This document shows positions 1-6,869 of a stretch of DNA of 7,970 bases, one piece after another (within the stretch, counting starts at the first letter, position 1; every line of letters starts with the position of its first letter). Location of the stretch: NCBI GenBank assembly GCA_030445875.1, contig JASUSX010000094.1, positions 1 to 7,970 on the forward strand, read 5' to 3'. The notes under the pieces are model-generated. The model searched no databases and was not told where the DNA came from. It saw only the letters and a list, made by a program, of their open reading frames with translations. A program made the position numbers and the translations under genes. The stretch comes from Clostridia bacterium. GTDB lineage: Bacteria > Bacillota > DSM-521 > Neomoorellales > Neomoorellaceae.

Positions 1-2
1 CA

Positions 3-551
3 GGGGTTGCAAGGGAGGGATGGCCCATCAAACCTGCTGAATTCGAAGCCCTGTTTCAGAGCTTCTACCCCCTGGTGTACCGGCGGCTCTATTACCTCCT
101 GGGGGAGCGGGCGGCGGCCGAGGACCTGACCCAGGAAGCCTTTTTAAGGCTCTACCGCCAGCCGCCCCGGGATAAAGGCAACCTGGGCGGATGGCTGCTC
201 CGGGTGGCGGCCAACCTGGCCTACAATTACCTGCGCGGCGAAGAACGGCGCCGCCGCCGCGAGGAGGGCCAGTTCCGGGCGGAAGCCGGCGTTATCCCCC
301 TGGAGGAAGCAGTCATCCGCAGCCAGGAGGCGCGCCAGGTCCATCAATGCCTGGCAAAACTCCCGCCCCGGGACCGCATCTGCCTGCTCTTAAAAAATGC
401 GGGCCACAGCTACGCCGAGATTGCCGCGGTCATCCAGGTGGATAAGAATTCAGTGGGCACCATCCTGGCCCGGGCGCGGCGGCACTTCGCCGCCCTGTAC
501 AGCGAACTGGAGGGGAGGGACGACCATGTGTCCGGAAGAAGGCCTTCTTGA
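3..551 (+). CDS. ECF-family RNA polymerase sigma factor (5' partial)
   Basis: This is a group 4 (ECF) sigma-70 factor, which directs RNA polymerase to a small regulon. The frame is open to the left edge and shows 182 residues, close to the full family length, so only a few N-terminal residues are probably missing. Region 2 is visible at about residues 14-80: a FEALFQSFYPLVYRRL stretch (region 2.1), DLTQEAFLRLY (core binding and -10 recognition) and WLLRVAANLAYNYLR. Region 4 is at about residues 115-170: LAKLPPRDR, then YAEIAAVIQVDKNSVGTILARARR, a helix-turn-helix for the -35 element. The first in-frame start in the window (GTG at 75) would remove half of region 2.1, so it is not the start. 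There is no in-frame ATG, GTG or TTG before it; a GGGAGGGA at 13-20 sits 6 nt before an ATC at 27, which is an unlikely start. The 3' end overlaps the anti-sigma gene by 26 bp, which supports a sigma/anti-sigma pair. The target promoters are unknown. Confidence 0.9.
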   Translation, partial: GVAREGWPIKPAEFEALFQSFYPLVYRRLYYLLGERAAAEDLTQEAFLRLYRQPPRDKGNLGGWLLRVAANLAYNYLRGEERRRRREEGQFRAEAGVIPLEEAVIRSQEARQVHQCLAKLPPRDRICLLLKNAGHSYAEIAAVIQVDKNSVGTILARARRHFAALYSELEGRDDHVSGRRPS

Positions 552-1638
552 AGCTTTCCTTGATGGTGAATTGGATACCGAGATGACGGCCCGGGTGGCC
601 GGCCACCTGGCAGGGTGCCCCGCCTGCCGGCGCCGCCTCCAGGACCTGGAGGAGTTAGCCGGCAGGGTAAGGGCGACCCTGCAGGCTTACCAGCGGGATA
701 CCGAGGCCGCCGGTCGTTGTTTGCGGGCGCCTGGTCCCGGCTCCCTGGCCCATCGCTACCAGCCCCTGACTAAAACAAGGGGGATCGCTAACATGATCCG
801 GCAACATAAGTGGTTTTCCGGCGTGGCCGCGGCCGTCCTGGCCCTGGCCGTCTTCTTAAGCTGGGCCCCGGGCCGCAGCCTGGCCGCCCAGTTCCTCAAC
901 ATCTTCCGCATGGAAAAGATCCAGGTGGTGAAGATCACCCCCGAGGATATGGCCCAGCTGAATCAACTCTTTAACGGGGAGGGGGGCGAAGCGGCCATCA
1001 AGAACTTTGGCCGGGTGGAGGTTAAACGGCCGCCTGCAGGGCGGGTTGCGGCCGACCCGGGCCAGGTGGAGGCCCTCAGTGGGCTGAAACTTGACCTGCC
1101 CGCCACCCTGGCCGGGCGGAACAGGGTGGCCATCAGCGTGGAGCAGTCCCCGACCGTTACCTTTACCCCCGATGTGGAGAAGCTCAACAGCTACCTCCAG
1201 AAGCACGGCGGCGTCCTGCTGCCGGCCGACCTGGCGGGCCAGTCCTTTACCCTGAGCATCCCGCCCCTGGTCCGGGCCGACTATGGCCAGCCGGGCAAAG
1301 GGTTTACCCTCTACGCCTCCCGGGACCTGACCATTGACGCGCCCCAGGGTGTTGATCTGGTAACCCTGCGCCAGGCCCTGCTGAATCTGCCCTTCCTGCC
1401 CGACAACTTGCGCCGGCAACTGGCGGCCATCAACGACTGGCAGCACACCCTGCCCATCCCGGGGACCCGGGAGATGGCGGCGCGGGAGATCACGGTCAAC
1501 GGCAACCAGGGGGTCTACTTTAGCGACGGCGCTACTAACGGCAAGATTATCCTGGCCTGGCGCCAGGGTAATAGCTGGCGGGCCATCACCGGCCTGTCCC
1601 TGGACGAAGCCCTGCGGGTAGCGGCGGAGGTCAAGTAA
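526..1638 (+). CDS. Zinc-finger, single-pass membrane anti-sigma factor
   Basis: This 370-residue protein is the likely cognate anti-sigma factor of the upstream sigma gene. The ATG at 526 is chosen because a strong GGAGGGGAGGG (509-519) lies 6 nt upstream and because the protein then begins with the typical N-terminal zinc-binding anti-sigma domain. The presumed zinc ligands are Cys2, His27, Cys31 and Cys34 (HLAGCPAC, the H-x3-C-x2-C motif), with the usual FLDGEL segment before them. A hydrophobic helix at about residues 96-114, just after a basic MIRQHK stretch, is the single membrane span. It puts the zinc domain in the cytoplasm and residues from about 115 outside. The outer domain is not recognised for most of its length. 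Its last 51 residues (ITVNGNQGVYFSDG...ILAWRQGNSWRAITGLSLDEAL) resemble the C-terminal domain found in other Firmicute anti-sigma factors (DUF4367-like). The stop overlaps the ATPase start (TAATG). The signal sensed is unknown. Confidence 0.88.
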   Translation: MCPEEGLLEAFLDGELDTEMTARVAGHLAGCPACRRRLQDLEELAGRVRATLQAYQRDTEAAGRCLRAPGPGSLAHRYQPLTKTRGIANMIRQHKWFSGVAAAVLALAVFLSWAPGRSLAAQFLNIFRMEKIQVVKITPEDMAQLNQLFNGEGGEAAIKNFGRVEVKRPPAGRVAADPGQVEALSGLKLDLPATLAGRNRVAISVEQSPTVTFTPDVEKLNSYLQKHGGVLLPADLAGQSFTLSIPPLVRADYGQPGKGFTLYASRDLTIDAPQGVDLVTLRQALLNLPFLPDNLRRQLAAINDWQHTLPIPGTREMAAREITVNGNQGVYFSDGATNGKIILAWRQGNSWRAITGLSLDEALRVAAEVK

Positions 1639-2555
1639 TGGCTATTATTGAAGCCCGGAGCCTGACGAAGGTCTACGGCCGCCAGGTGGCCTGCCGGGAG
1701 ATCTGCCTCTCCGTAGAGGAGGGGCAGGTCTTCGGGCTTTTAGGCCCCAACGGCGCCGGCAAAAGCACCCTGGTGAAGATGCTGGTGGGCCTGGTCTACC
1801 CCACCGCCGGGGAGGCCCGGGTGGCCGGCTACCCCCCCGGGGACATCAGGGGCCGGCGCCAGGTGGGCTTTTTACCGGAGAACTTCCGCCTCCACGGCTG
1901 GATGAAGGGGGCGGAGTTGCTAACCTTCCACGCCCGCCTGGCCAGCCTGGACGGCAGGGCCGCCCGGCAGCGGGCCGCCGGGGTCCTGGATCTGGTGGGC
2001 TTGACCGGGGAGGGCCAGAAGCTGGTGGCCAACTATAGCAAGGGGATGCAGCAGCGCCTGGGCCTGGCGGCCGCCCTGGTGGGCGACCCGCGGGTGGTCT
2101 TCCTGGACGAGCCCACCTCAGCCCTGGACCCCCTGGGCCGGCGCCAGGTAAGGGAGATCCTCCTGGCCCTGAAGGAGGCCGGCAAGACCGTCTTCTTAAA
2201 CAGCCACCTCTTGAGCGAGGTCGAGCAGGTCTGCGACCGGGTGGCCATTATCAACAGGGGGACGGTAGTCGCCAGTGGCCGGCTGGCGGAACTCCAGGAC
2301 GGCCCGGCGACGGTCACCATCCGGCTGGGTGGTCTAACCGAAGAACTGGCGGCGGAACTGCGCCGGCGTTACCCTTCCCTGCAATTGGAAGGCGACCGGC
2401 TCACCCTGGCCCTGGGTGACCGGGAGGAGATCGCCACCCTGGTGGCCCGGCTGGTGGCCGGGGGCTGTCGCATCTACGAAGTGGTCCCCGGCCGTAATTC
2501 CCTGGAGGACATCTTCGTCCACCTGGTGCGGGAGGGGGAGCAGGCATGTGGTTGA
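1638..2555 (+). CDS. ABC transporter ATP-binding protein (ABC-2 exporter type)
   Basis: This 305-residue cytoplasmic ATPase should power the permease encoded immediately downstream. All the nucleotide-binding motifs are present: Walker A GPNGAGKS (36-43), Q-loop region GFLPEN (77-82, with Glu in place of Gln, which is common in this subfamily), signature YSKGMQQR (133-140), Walker B RVVFLDEP (152-159) with catalytic Glu158, the D-loop SALD (161-164), and switch His190 (NSHLLSEVE). Residues from about 222 on form the C-terminal extension typical of ABC-2 exporter ATPases of the CcmA/NatA/DrrA/NosF style, ending in SLEDIFVHLV. The ATG shares one base with the anti-sigma stop, so translation is probably coupled, and the 3' end overlaps the permease start by 10 bp. 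The substrate (drug, peptide, lipid or ion) cannot be told from the sequence. The link to an ECF pair suggests a stress- or antibiotic-induced export role, which is an inference. Confidence 0.93.
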   Translation: MAIIEARSLTKVYGRQVACREICLSVEEGQVFGLLGPNGAGKSTLVKMLVGLVYPTAGEARVAGYPPGDIRGRRQVGFLPENFRLHGWMKGAELLTFHARLASLDGRAARQRAAGVLDLVGLTGEGQKLVANYSKGMQQRLGLAAALVGDPRVVFLDEPTSALDPLGRRQVREILLALKEAGKTVFLNSHLLSEVEQVCDRVAIINRGTVVASGRLAELQDGPATVTIRLGGLTEELAAELRRRYPSLQLEGDRLTLALGDREEIATLVARLVAGGCRIYEVVPGRNSLEDIFVHLVREGEQACG

Positions 2556-3424
2556 TGGCCCTCTTTACCTTCCGGGAGGCCTGGCGGAAAAAGGTGGCCC
2601 TCATCGCCGGCGTTCTCACCCTGGCCTTCCTCATCCTGTACGGCACCGGCCTGCACTTTATCACCAGGGATATGGTGAATACAGTTAACCCCGCCGCTAA
2701 CGCCACCAGTTACTATGCCATGATGCAGGCGATTACCCTCTTTGTCATGGGGATCTACCTGGCCAGCTTCCTGGTAGCCGGCCTGGCCATCCTGGCCGCC
2801 GTAGGCAGCGTTGCCGGGGAAATCGAGAACGGCACCCTTTACACCCTGGCGGTCCGGCCCCTCACCCGCCGCGACCTGCTCCTGGGTAAATTCCTGGGCC
2901 TGGCGGCCATGCTGGTTATCTACGCCGCCCTCTTTTTCCTGGCCCTGGCCGGCCTGGTGTACTGGCAAACAGGTCTGATCATCCCCGGGCTAGTGCCGGC
3001 CCTGGGCCTCTTTATCCTGGAGCCCCTGGTTCTCCTGGCCGTCACCATGTTGGGGACCACCAGGCTCAGCACCCTGGGTAACGGCGTCCTGGCCTTCGCC
3101 CTCTACGCTATAGCCGTAGTCGGAGGCATGATGGAGCAGATCGGCGCTATGATGGAGAGTACTACCGCCACTATTTATACCGGCGTGATCACCAGCCTCC
3201 TCCTGCCGGCGGATGCCGTCTACCGGCGGTTGGTGGCGACGGTAGTGGACCTGATGCCCGCCGGCAACGGCCAGGACCTTCCCCGCTTTGTCAATCCCCA
3301 GATGACCCTGGGCCCCTTTGGCAGCCAGTCCACCCCCAGCGACCTGATGCTCTTCTATACTGTCGCCTATATCGTCGTCCTGCTGGCCCTGGCAGTCTAT
3401 AGCTTTAAACGGCGGGATATTTGA
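2546..3424 (+). CDS. ABC-2 type transporter permease
   Basis: This 292-residue integral membrane protein is the transmembrane half of the exporter. The ATG at 2546 follows a GGAGGGGGAG (2531-2540) and lies inside the end of the ATPase gene. About six hydrophobic segments are visible: near residues 16-36, 62-90, 113-139, 146-169, 179-197 and 267-286. Between segments two and three is the hallmark of ABC-2 permeases, EIENGTLYTLAVRPLTRRDLLLGKF (in part, residues 92-116), a cytoplasmic coupling-helix region that contacts the ATPase. A larger polar stretch at about 222-266 lies before the last segment. The C-terminus is short and basic (FKRRDI). The protein resembles NosY/CcmB-like and uncharacterised Firmicute ABC permeases, but no substrate can be assigned. 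Together with the ATPase it would form a homodimer-plus-homodimer exporter. No clear terminator hairpin follows the stop, so some read-through into the next gene is possible. Confidence 0.88.
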   Translation: MWLMALFTFREAWRKKVALIAGVLTLAFLILYGTGLHFITRDMVNTVNPAANATSYYAMMQAITLFVMGIYLASFLVAGLAILAAVGSVAGEIENGTLYTLAVRPLTRRDLLLGKFLGLAAMLVIYAALFFLALAGLVYWQTGLIIPGLVPALGLFILEPLVLLAVTMLGTTRLSTLGNGVLAFALYAIAVVGGMMEQIGAMMESTTATIYTGVITSLLLPADAVYRRLVATVVDLMPAGNGQDLPRFVNPQMTLGPFGSQSTPSDLMLFYTVAYIVVLLALAVYSFKRRDI

Positions 3425-3440
3425 GACGGGAAGCAAAGAC

Positions 3441-3469
3441 TTGGGCTCAGGCGTAGAATCTGGTATAAT
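3441..3469 (+). promoter_or_regulatory. Sigma-A-type promoter with extended -10 for the Rpn gene
   Basis: The -35 is TTGGGC (3441-3446, three of six consensus bases). A 17-bp spacer follows, then a perfect TATAAT (3464-3469) preceded by TGG, an extended -10. Transcription would begin near 3476, leaving a leader of about 20 nt before the GTG start. The promoter lies in the 72-bp gap after the permease stop, so the nuclease gene is probably an independent unit. Confidence 0.7.
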
Positions 3470-3496
3470 AAGGTTGAAAAGAATAAGTGAGAAGGG

Positions 3497-4426
3497 GTGG
3501 AGAACCTGGCGGAGATCAGGGGGATAAACCGTATTAACGACTACGCCTTCAAGCGGATCTTTGGGTCGGAAGAAGGCAAAGAGGCGCTACTGGGTTTCCT
3601 CAACGCGGTATTGAAATTACCGCCCGGTCGGGAACTGGTCCGCGTCGAACTGCTCGACCGGGAGATAGACCCCCAATACCTGCTGGACCGGGGAGCCAGG
3701 CTGGACGTCCTCGCCCGGACGGAAGCAGGCACCCTTCTCAATATTGAAGTCCAGGTAGCCAACCAGTATAATATCGATAAAAGGACCATGTACTATTGGG
3801 CGGGGTTGTACCACGGCCAGCTGACCAGGGGTCAGCAGTTCACCGACCTGTGCAAGACTGTGACCATAAACGTCCTGGCCTTCGACTGGTTCCGGGGGGA
3901 CAGGCGGTACCACCGAACTTTCCATGTCCGGGACGATGCCAGCGGGGACCTATTATGTGACGACCTGGAGATCCACTTTTTAGAGCTGGAGAAAATAAAA
4001 ACCCTCAAACGCAGGCCGCAGGATGCACTGGAAGCGTGGATGATGTACCTGAACAACCTGGAAGGAGAAGAGATGGAGGCGATGGCCATGGAGAACCCGG
4101 GGATCAGAAAAGCGCTGACCATCGAGCAAGCCTTCTGGCAGAGCAAGAAGGAACGCCGGCTCTATGAGTTGCGGGAGAAGGCCATGCGGGACGAGATTTC
4201 CGCCCTGGCTGGCGCCAGGGCTGAGGGCGAGGCCCGGGGCGAGGCCCGAGGTAGGCAGGAGGCCATCTGCAAGTACCTTGACGCGAGGTTTGGCGAGACT
4301 TCCCGGGACCTGCAGGGGCGAGTCAGGCAGATTGGCAGGCTGGAGGCCCTGGATAAAATTATTAACCAGATTTACACTGTGGGTTCGCTGGAAGAGGCGC
4401 GGGCCGTGATTGAGGGCCTTGCCTAA
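3497..4426 (+). CDS. Rpn family PD-(D/E)XK nuclease (recombination-promoting nuclease / putative transposase)
   Basis: This 309-residue protein belongs to the Rpn family of DNA endonucleases (PDDEXK_2, long annotated as a 'putative transposase'). E. coli members have been reported to be toxic nucleases acting in phage defence and restrained by their own separately translated C-termini. The family N-terminal motif NDYAFKRIFGSEEGKEALLGFLN is at residues 14-36 (given in part). The catalytic core appears as Asp70 (ARLDV) and Glu84-x-Gln86 (IEVQV), the D...ExQ variant usual for the family. A helical, charged C-terminal region (about 190-309) contains a four-residue repeat GEAR-GEAR (residues 244-251). 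The GTG at 3497 is the first in-frame start after a TGA at 3488. Its GAGAAGG ribosome site (3489-3495) is only 1 nt away, so initiation may be weak. The gene has its own promoter and terminator and no gene partner. It could instead be an inactive or domesticated copy, but no frameshift or missing motif is seen. Confidence 0.88.
   Translation: MENLAEIRGINRINDYAFKRIFGSEEGKEALLGFLNAVLKLPPGRELVRVELLDREIDPQYLLDRGARLDVLARTEAGTLLNIEVQVANQYNIDKRTMYYWAGLYHGQLTRGQQFTDLCKTVTINVLAFDWFRGDRRYHRTFHVRDDASGDLLCDDLEIHFLELEKIKTLKRRPQDALEAWMMYLNNLEGEEMEAMAMENPGIRKALTIEQAFWQSKKERRLYELREKAMRDEISALAGARAEGEARGEARGRQEAICKYLDARFGETSRDLQGRVRQIGRLEALDKIINQIYTVGSLEEARAVIEGLA
4073..4426 (+). CDS. Possible internally translated C-terminal Rpn fragment (RpnS-like antitoxin)
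   Basis: In the same frame as the nuclease, ATG codon 193 (4073) is preceded by a perfect AAGGAG (4062-4067) with a 5-nt gap. This is a much better placed ribosome site than that of the full-length gene. The product would be 117 residues, lacking the nuclease core and holding the C-terminal helical region with the GEAR repeats. A second candidate is codon 230 (ATG 4184, GGAG at 4174-4177, 6-nt gap), giving 80 residues. In E. coli Rpn genes, a separately translated C-terminal domain has been reported to dimerise and block the full-length toxin. The same role here is inferred from layout. A chance Shine-Dalgarno in a Glu/Lys/Gly-rich coding stretch (GAAGGAGAAGAG encodes EGEE) is the main alternative. 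Confidence 0.45.
   Translation: MEAMAMENPGIRKALTIEQAFWQSKKERRLYELREKAMRDEISALAGARAEGEARGEARGRQEAICKYLDARFGETSRDLQGRVRQIGRLEALDKIINQIYTVGSLEEARAVIEGLA
4225..4248 (+). repeat. 12-bp perfect tandem repeat encoding GEAR-GEAR
   Basis: GGGCGAGGCCCG occurs twice back to back (4225-4236 and 4237-4248). Because the unit is four codons long, gain or loss of copies keeps the frame. It encodes a four-residue repeat in the C-terminal helix of the Rpn protein, flanked by degenerate tetrads (ARAE before, GRQE after). Four-residue repeats of varying number in this part of Rpn proteins are a known family feature. Confidence 0.85.
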
Positions 4427-4439
4427 CCAACCTTGGACA

Positions 4440-4477
4440 AAAGGCCTCCCCTCTGGTAAAGTAGAGGGGAGGCCTTT
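4440..4477 (+). terminator. Strong intrinsic terminator, potentially bidirectional
   Basis: A 15-bp perfect stem is formed by AAAGGCCTCCCCTCT (4440-4454) and its exact reverse complement at 4463-4477, with an 8-nt loop GGTAAAGT. It starts 14 bp after the Rpn stop. The T-tract is only the three Ts that close the stem, followed by CGCAATTG, but the AAA/TTT base makes the hairpin symmetric, so it could act in both directions. It separates the Rpn unit from the ftsY operon. Confidence 0.8.
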
Positions 4478-4523
4478 CGCAATTGTAGACGAAGTATTAA
4501 CCATAGCCCCGTGCTTATTGGAT

Positions 4524-4553
4524 TTTACCGGTCCCGTATACGTAGAGCATAAT
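4524..4553 (+). promoter_or_regulatory. Candidate upstream promoter for ftsY
   Basis: TTTACC (4524-4529, four of six -35 bases) and CATAAT (4548-4553, five of six -10 bases) are separated by 18 bp. It lies in the AT-rich gap between the terminator and ftsY, and would start transcription near 4560 with a leader of about 85 nt. It is supported only by consensus match. Confidence 0.4.
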
Positions 4554-4593
4554 AGTCTTCAAAATACCGTTCATTACATTTAGATCTTTTATT

Positions 4594-4623
4594 TAGCCAT
4601 CTAGTGGCAAAGACATCTATAAT
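4594..4623 (+). promoter_or_regulatory. Proximal promoter for ftsY
   Basis: A perfect TATAAT (4618-4623) is preceded at 18 bp by TAGCCA (4594-4599, four of six -35 bases). Transcription would begin near 4630, only about 15 nt before the ATG and immediately before the GGGGGAG ribosome site (4633-4639). That leader is short but workable. Confidence 0.5.
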
Positions 4624-4644
4624 CGCACTACAGGGGGAGTTGCG

Positions 4645-5580
4645 ATGAACTTTTTCAACAAGCTTAAAGAGGGTTTAACTAAGACGCGTCAGAATCTGAC
4701 GCAAAGGGTGGGGGCACTGCTGTCCGGCAGCAGCCGGCTGGATGACGATTTCTTCGACGAACTGGAAGAGATCCTGGTCACGGCCGATGTCGGCGCCCGG
4801 ACCAGCATGGAACTGGTAGACAGGATACGGCGGCAGGTCAAGGAACGCAAGCTGACCGAACCGGCAGCCGTCGGTGATTTGCTCCAGGAGGAAGTGGCCG
4901 GGATCCTTGGGGAGGAGGCCCCCCGCCTGGGCTGGTCCCCCACGCCGCCGACGGTCATCCTGGTAGTAGGGGTCAACGGCGCCGGTAAGACGACCACCAT
5001 CGGCAAGCTGGCCCACCGCTTGCAACAGGAGGGCAAGAAGGTTATCCTGGCGGCGGCCGATACCTTCCGCGCCGCCGCGGGCGAGCAGCTGGCCGTGTGG
5101 GCGGAAAGGGCCGGGGCCGGGCTGATCCGCCACCAGGCCGGCGCCGACCCGGCTGCGGTAGTCTATGACGCCATCCAGTCGGCCCGCAACCGCCGTGCTG
5201 ACGTGGTCCTGGTGGATACCGCCGGCCGCCTGCAGACGAAAACGAACCTGATGGAAGAACTGAAAAAAATCCGCCGGGTAATCGAACGGGAGCTGCCGGG
5301 GGCGCCCCATGAGGTCCTCCTGGTCCTGGACGCCACCACCGGCCAGAACGCCATTTCCCAGGCCAAACTTTTCAGCGAAGCGACCGGGGTCACCGGGATT
5401 GCCCTGACCAAACTCGACGGTACGGCCAAAGGCGGGGTGGTCCTGGCCATAGCCGCTGAAATGGGTATCCCCGTCAAGCTGGTGGGCCTGGGGGAAGGAC
5501 TGGAAGACCTCAAAGATTTTCAACCCCGGGATTTTGCCGCCGCCCTGTTCAACGGCCTGGCCGGGGAGAAGGGGGAATAA
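4645..5580 (+). CDS. ftsY: Signal recognition particle receptor FtsY
   Basis: FtsY is the membrane-associated receptor GTPase that docks ribosome-SRP complexes through a GTP-dependent heterodimer with Ffh, delivering membrane proteins to the Sec translocon. The 311-residue protein consists mainly of the NG domain, as usual in Gram-positives. Its short N-terminus ([18 protein letters not shown]) can form the amphipathic membrane-targeting helix. The helical N domain follows (about 25-95, with [18 protein letters not shown]). The G motifs are all present: G1 [10 protein letters not shown] (109-118), G2 DTFRAAA (139-145), G3 DTAGR (191-195), G4 TKLDG (255-259), and the closing GLGEGLEDL (281-289). 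The start is fixed by GGGGGAG 5 nt upstream. The stop is 2 bp before the deaminase ATG, so the two genes are very likely co-transcribed. In many Firmicutes smc lies just upstream of ftsY; here the upstream neighbour is the Rpn unit. Confidence 0.97.
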   Translation: MNFFNKLKEGLTKTRQNLTQRVGALLSGSSRLDDDFFDELEEILVTADVGARTSMELVDRIRRQVKERKLTEPAAVGDLLQEEVAGILGEEAPRLGWSPTPPTVILVVGVNGAGKTTTIGKLAHRLQQEGKKVILAAADTFRAAAGEQLAVWAERAGAGLIRHQAGADPAAVVYDAIQSARNRRADVVLVDTAGRLQTKTNLMEELKKIRRVIERELPGAPHEVLLVLDATTGQNAISQAKLFSEATGVTGIALTKLDGTAKGGVVLAIAAEMGIPVKLVGLGEGLEDLKDFQPRDFAAALFNGLAGEKGE

Positions 5581-5582
5581 CC

Positions 5583-6869
5583 ATGAGCAGAATCTTAATC
5601 AAGGGCTGTACTATTGTCCCTATCAATGGTGCCGTGGTGGAGGACGGCGCCATCGCCATCAACGACGACCGCCTGGTCTATGTCGGCCCGGCGCAGGGGG
5701 TACCGGCCGGCTGGCAGGCCGAAACCGTCATCGCGGCGGAGGGGATGGCCGCCCTGCCGGGCCTGGTCAACGCCCACACCCACGCCGCCATGACCCTGCT
5801 GCGCAGCTTTGCTGATGACCTGCCTTTGAAGCAGTGGCTGGAAGAAAAGATCTGGCCGCGGGAAGCAGAGCTTGACCGGGAGGATATCTACTGGAGCACC
5901 CAGCTCGCCCTGCTGGAGATGATCCGCTCCGGGACCACCACCTTTGCCGATATGTATTTCCACATGGATGCCGTGGCGGAAGCGGTGGTGGCGGCCGGCC
6001 TGCGGGTCTGTCTCAGCCAGGGGCTGATTGGCTTCCAGGACACCGGTCGCAAGCGCCTGGCTACCGGCATCAGTCTGGTAAAGGAATGGCAGGGAGCCGG
6101 TGAGGGCCGGGTGACCACCATGCTGGGTCCCCACGCTCCCTATACCTGCCCGCCGGAATACCTGGCTCGGGTGGCGGAAACGGCCGCCGGCCTGGGAGTG
6201 GGGCTACATATCCACCTGGCGGAAACGCGGGGAGAGGTGGAAGACGTTAAAGCTCGTTACGGTACCACCCCGGTAGCCCTGGTGAACAAGCTAGGCCTGC
6301 TGGATCTACCAGTCCTGGCCGCCCACTGTGTCCATCTAACCACCGAGGAAATCGCCATCCTGGCCAGGAAAAAGGTCGGCGTGGCCCACTGCCCGGAGAG
6401 CAACCTAAAGCTGGCCAGCGGGGTAGCTCGGGTGAAAGAGATGCTGGCCGCCGGTGTTAATGTAGCCATCGGCACCGACAGCGCCGCCAGCAACAACAAC
6501 CTGGATATGGTGGCCGAGATGCGCACTGCAGCACTGCTGGCTAAAGGGATTACCAGCGATCCCACGGCCGTCCCCGCCCACCAGGCCCTGACCATGGCCA
6601 CTTTGAATGGGGCTAAAGCCCTGGGATTGGATAAAGAAATCGGTACCCTGGAAGCGGGCAAAAAGGCCGACCTGATCCTGGTGAATATGCGTCAGCCCCA
6701 CCTGATGCCGCCCAACGACGTGGAGGCCAACCTGGTCTATGCCGCCCGGGGCAGCGATGTGGATACGGTCATCGTTAACGGGAAGGTTCTCATGGCCGGG
6801 GGCGAGGTTAAGACCCTGGACGCGGAGGCAATTTACCACCAGGTGACGAAAAGGGCGCAAAAAGGGTAA
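5583..6869 (+). CDS. mtaD: 5'-methylthioadenosine / S-adenosylhomocysteine deaminase (amidohydrolase)
   Basis: This 428-residue cytoplasmic metal-dependent hydrolase of the amidohydrolase superfamily probably deaminates S-adenosylhomocysteine, 5'-methylthioadenosine or a related adenosine compound to the inosyl form, recycling by-products of S-adenosylmethionine use. Expected metal ligands are His65 and His67 (AHTHAAM), His211 (HIHLAE) and Asp299 (GTDSAASNN). Expected substrate and catalytic residues are His184 (GPHAPYT), Glu214 and His248 (AAHCVH). The C-terminal part (KALGLDKEIGTLEAGKKADL, 345-364) is the standard closing segment returning to the small beta-sandwich domain, which also uses residues 1-58. 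The ATG at 5583 follows GGAGAAGGGGG (5564-5574) at the end of ftsY. Related enzymes include SsnA/TrzA/AtzB-type hydrolases and guanine or other deaminases; the MTA/SAH assignment rests on the full motif set and length, and the exact substrate is less certain than the family. Confidence 0.88.
   Translation: MSRILIKGCTIVPINGAVVEDGAIAINDDRLVYVGPAQGVPAGWQAETVIAAEGMAALPGLVNAHTHAAMTLLRSFADDLPLKQWLEEKIWPREAELDREDIYWSTQLALLEMIRSGTTTFADMYFHMDAVAEAVVAAGLRVCLSQGLIGFQDTGRKRLATGISLVKEWQGAGEGRVTTMLGPHAPYTCPPEYLARVAETAAGLGVGLHIHLAETRGEVEDVKARYGTTPVALVNKLGLLDLPVLAAHCVHLTTEEIAILARKKVGVAHCPESNLKLASGVARVKEMLAAGVNVAIGTDSAASNNNLDMVAEMRTAALLAKGITSDPTAVPAHQALTMATLNGAKALGLDKEIGTLEAGKKADLILVNMRQPHLMPPNDVEANLVYAARGSDVDTVIVNGKVLMAGGEVKTLDAEAIYHQVTKRAQKG

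Noticed and set aside
20..40. ATG at 20 after GGGAGGGA, as a good-looking start
   Set aside because: It is in another frame and reaches a TGA after six codons, so it cannot start the sigma gene.
397..525. N-terminal extension of the anti-sigma factor back to 397
   Set aside because: It would lie wholly within sigma region 4, and the well-placed ribosome site and family-typical N-terminus point to ATG 526.
75..551. GTG at 75 as start of the sigma factor
   Set aside because: The frame is open upstream and encodes conserved region 2.1 residues before 75; the real start is at or beyond the left edge.
4675..5523. Long open frame on the - strand (282 codons) opposite ftsY, and a similar 196-codon frame opposite the anti-sigma gene (856-1446)
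   Set aside because: Both are mirror frames of well-conserved or coding-like genes in GC-rich DNA, with low-complexity Gly/Gln/His-rich text and no recognisable domain.
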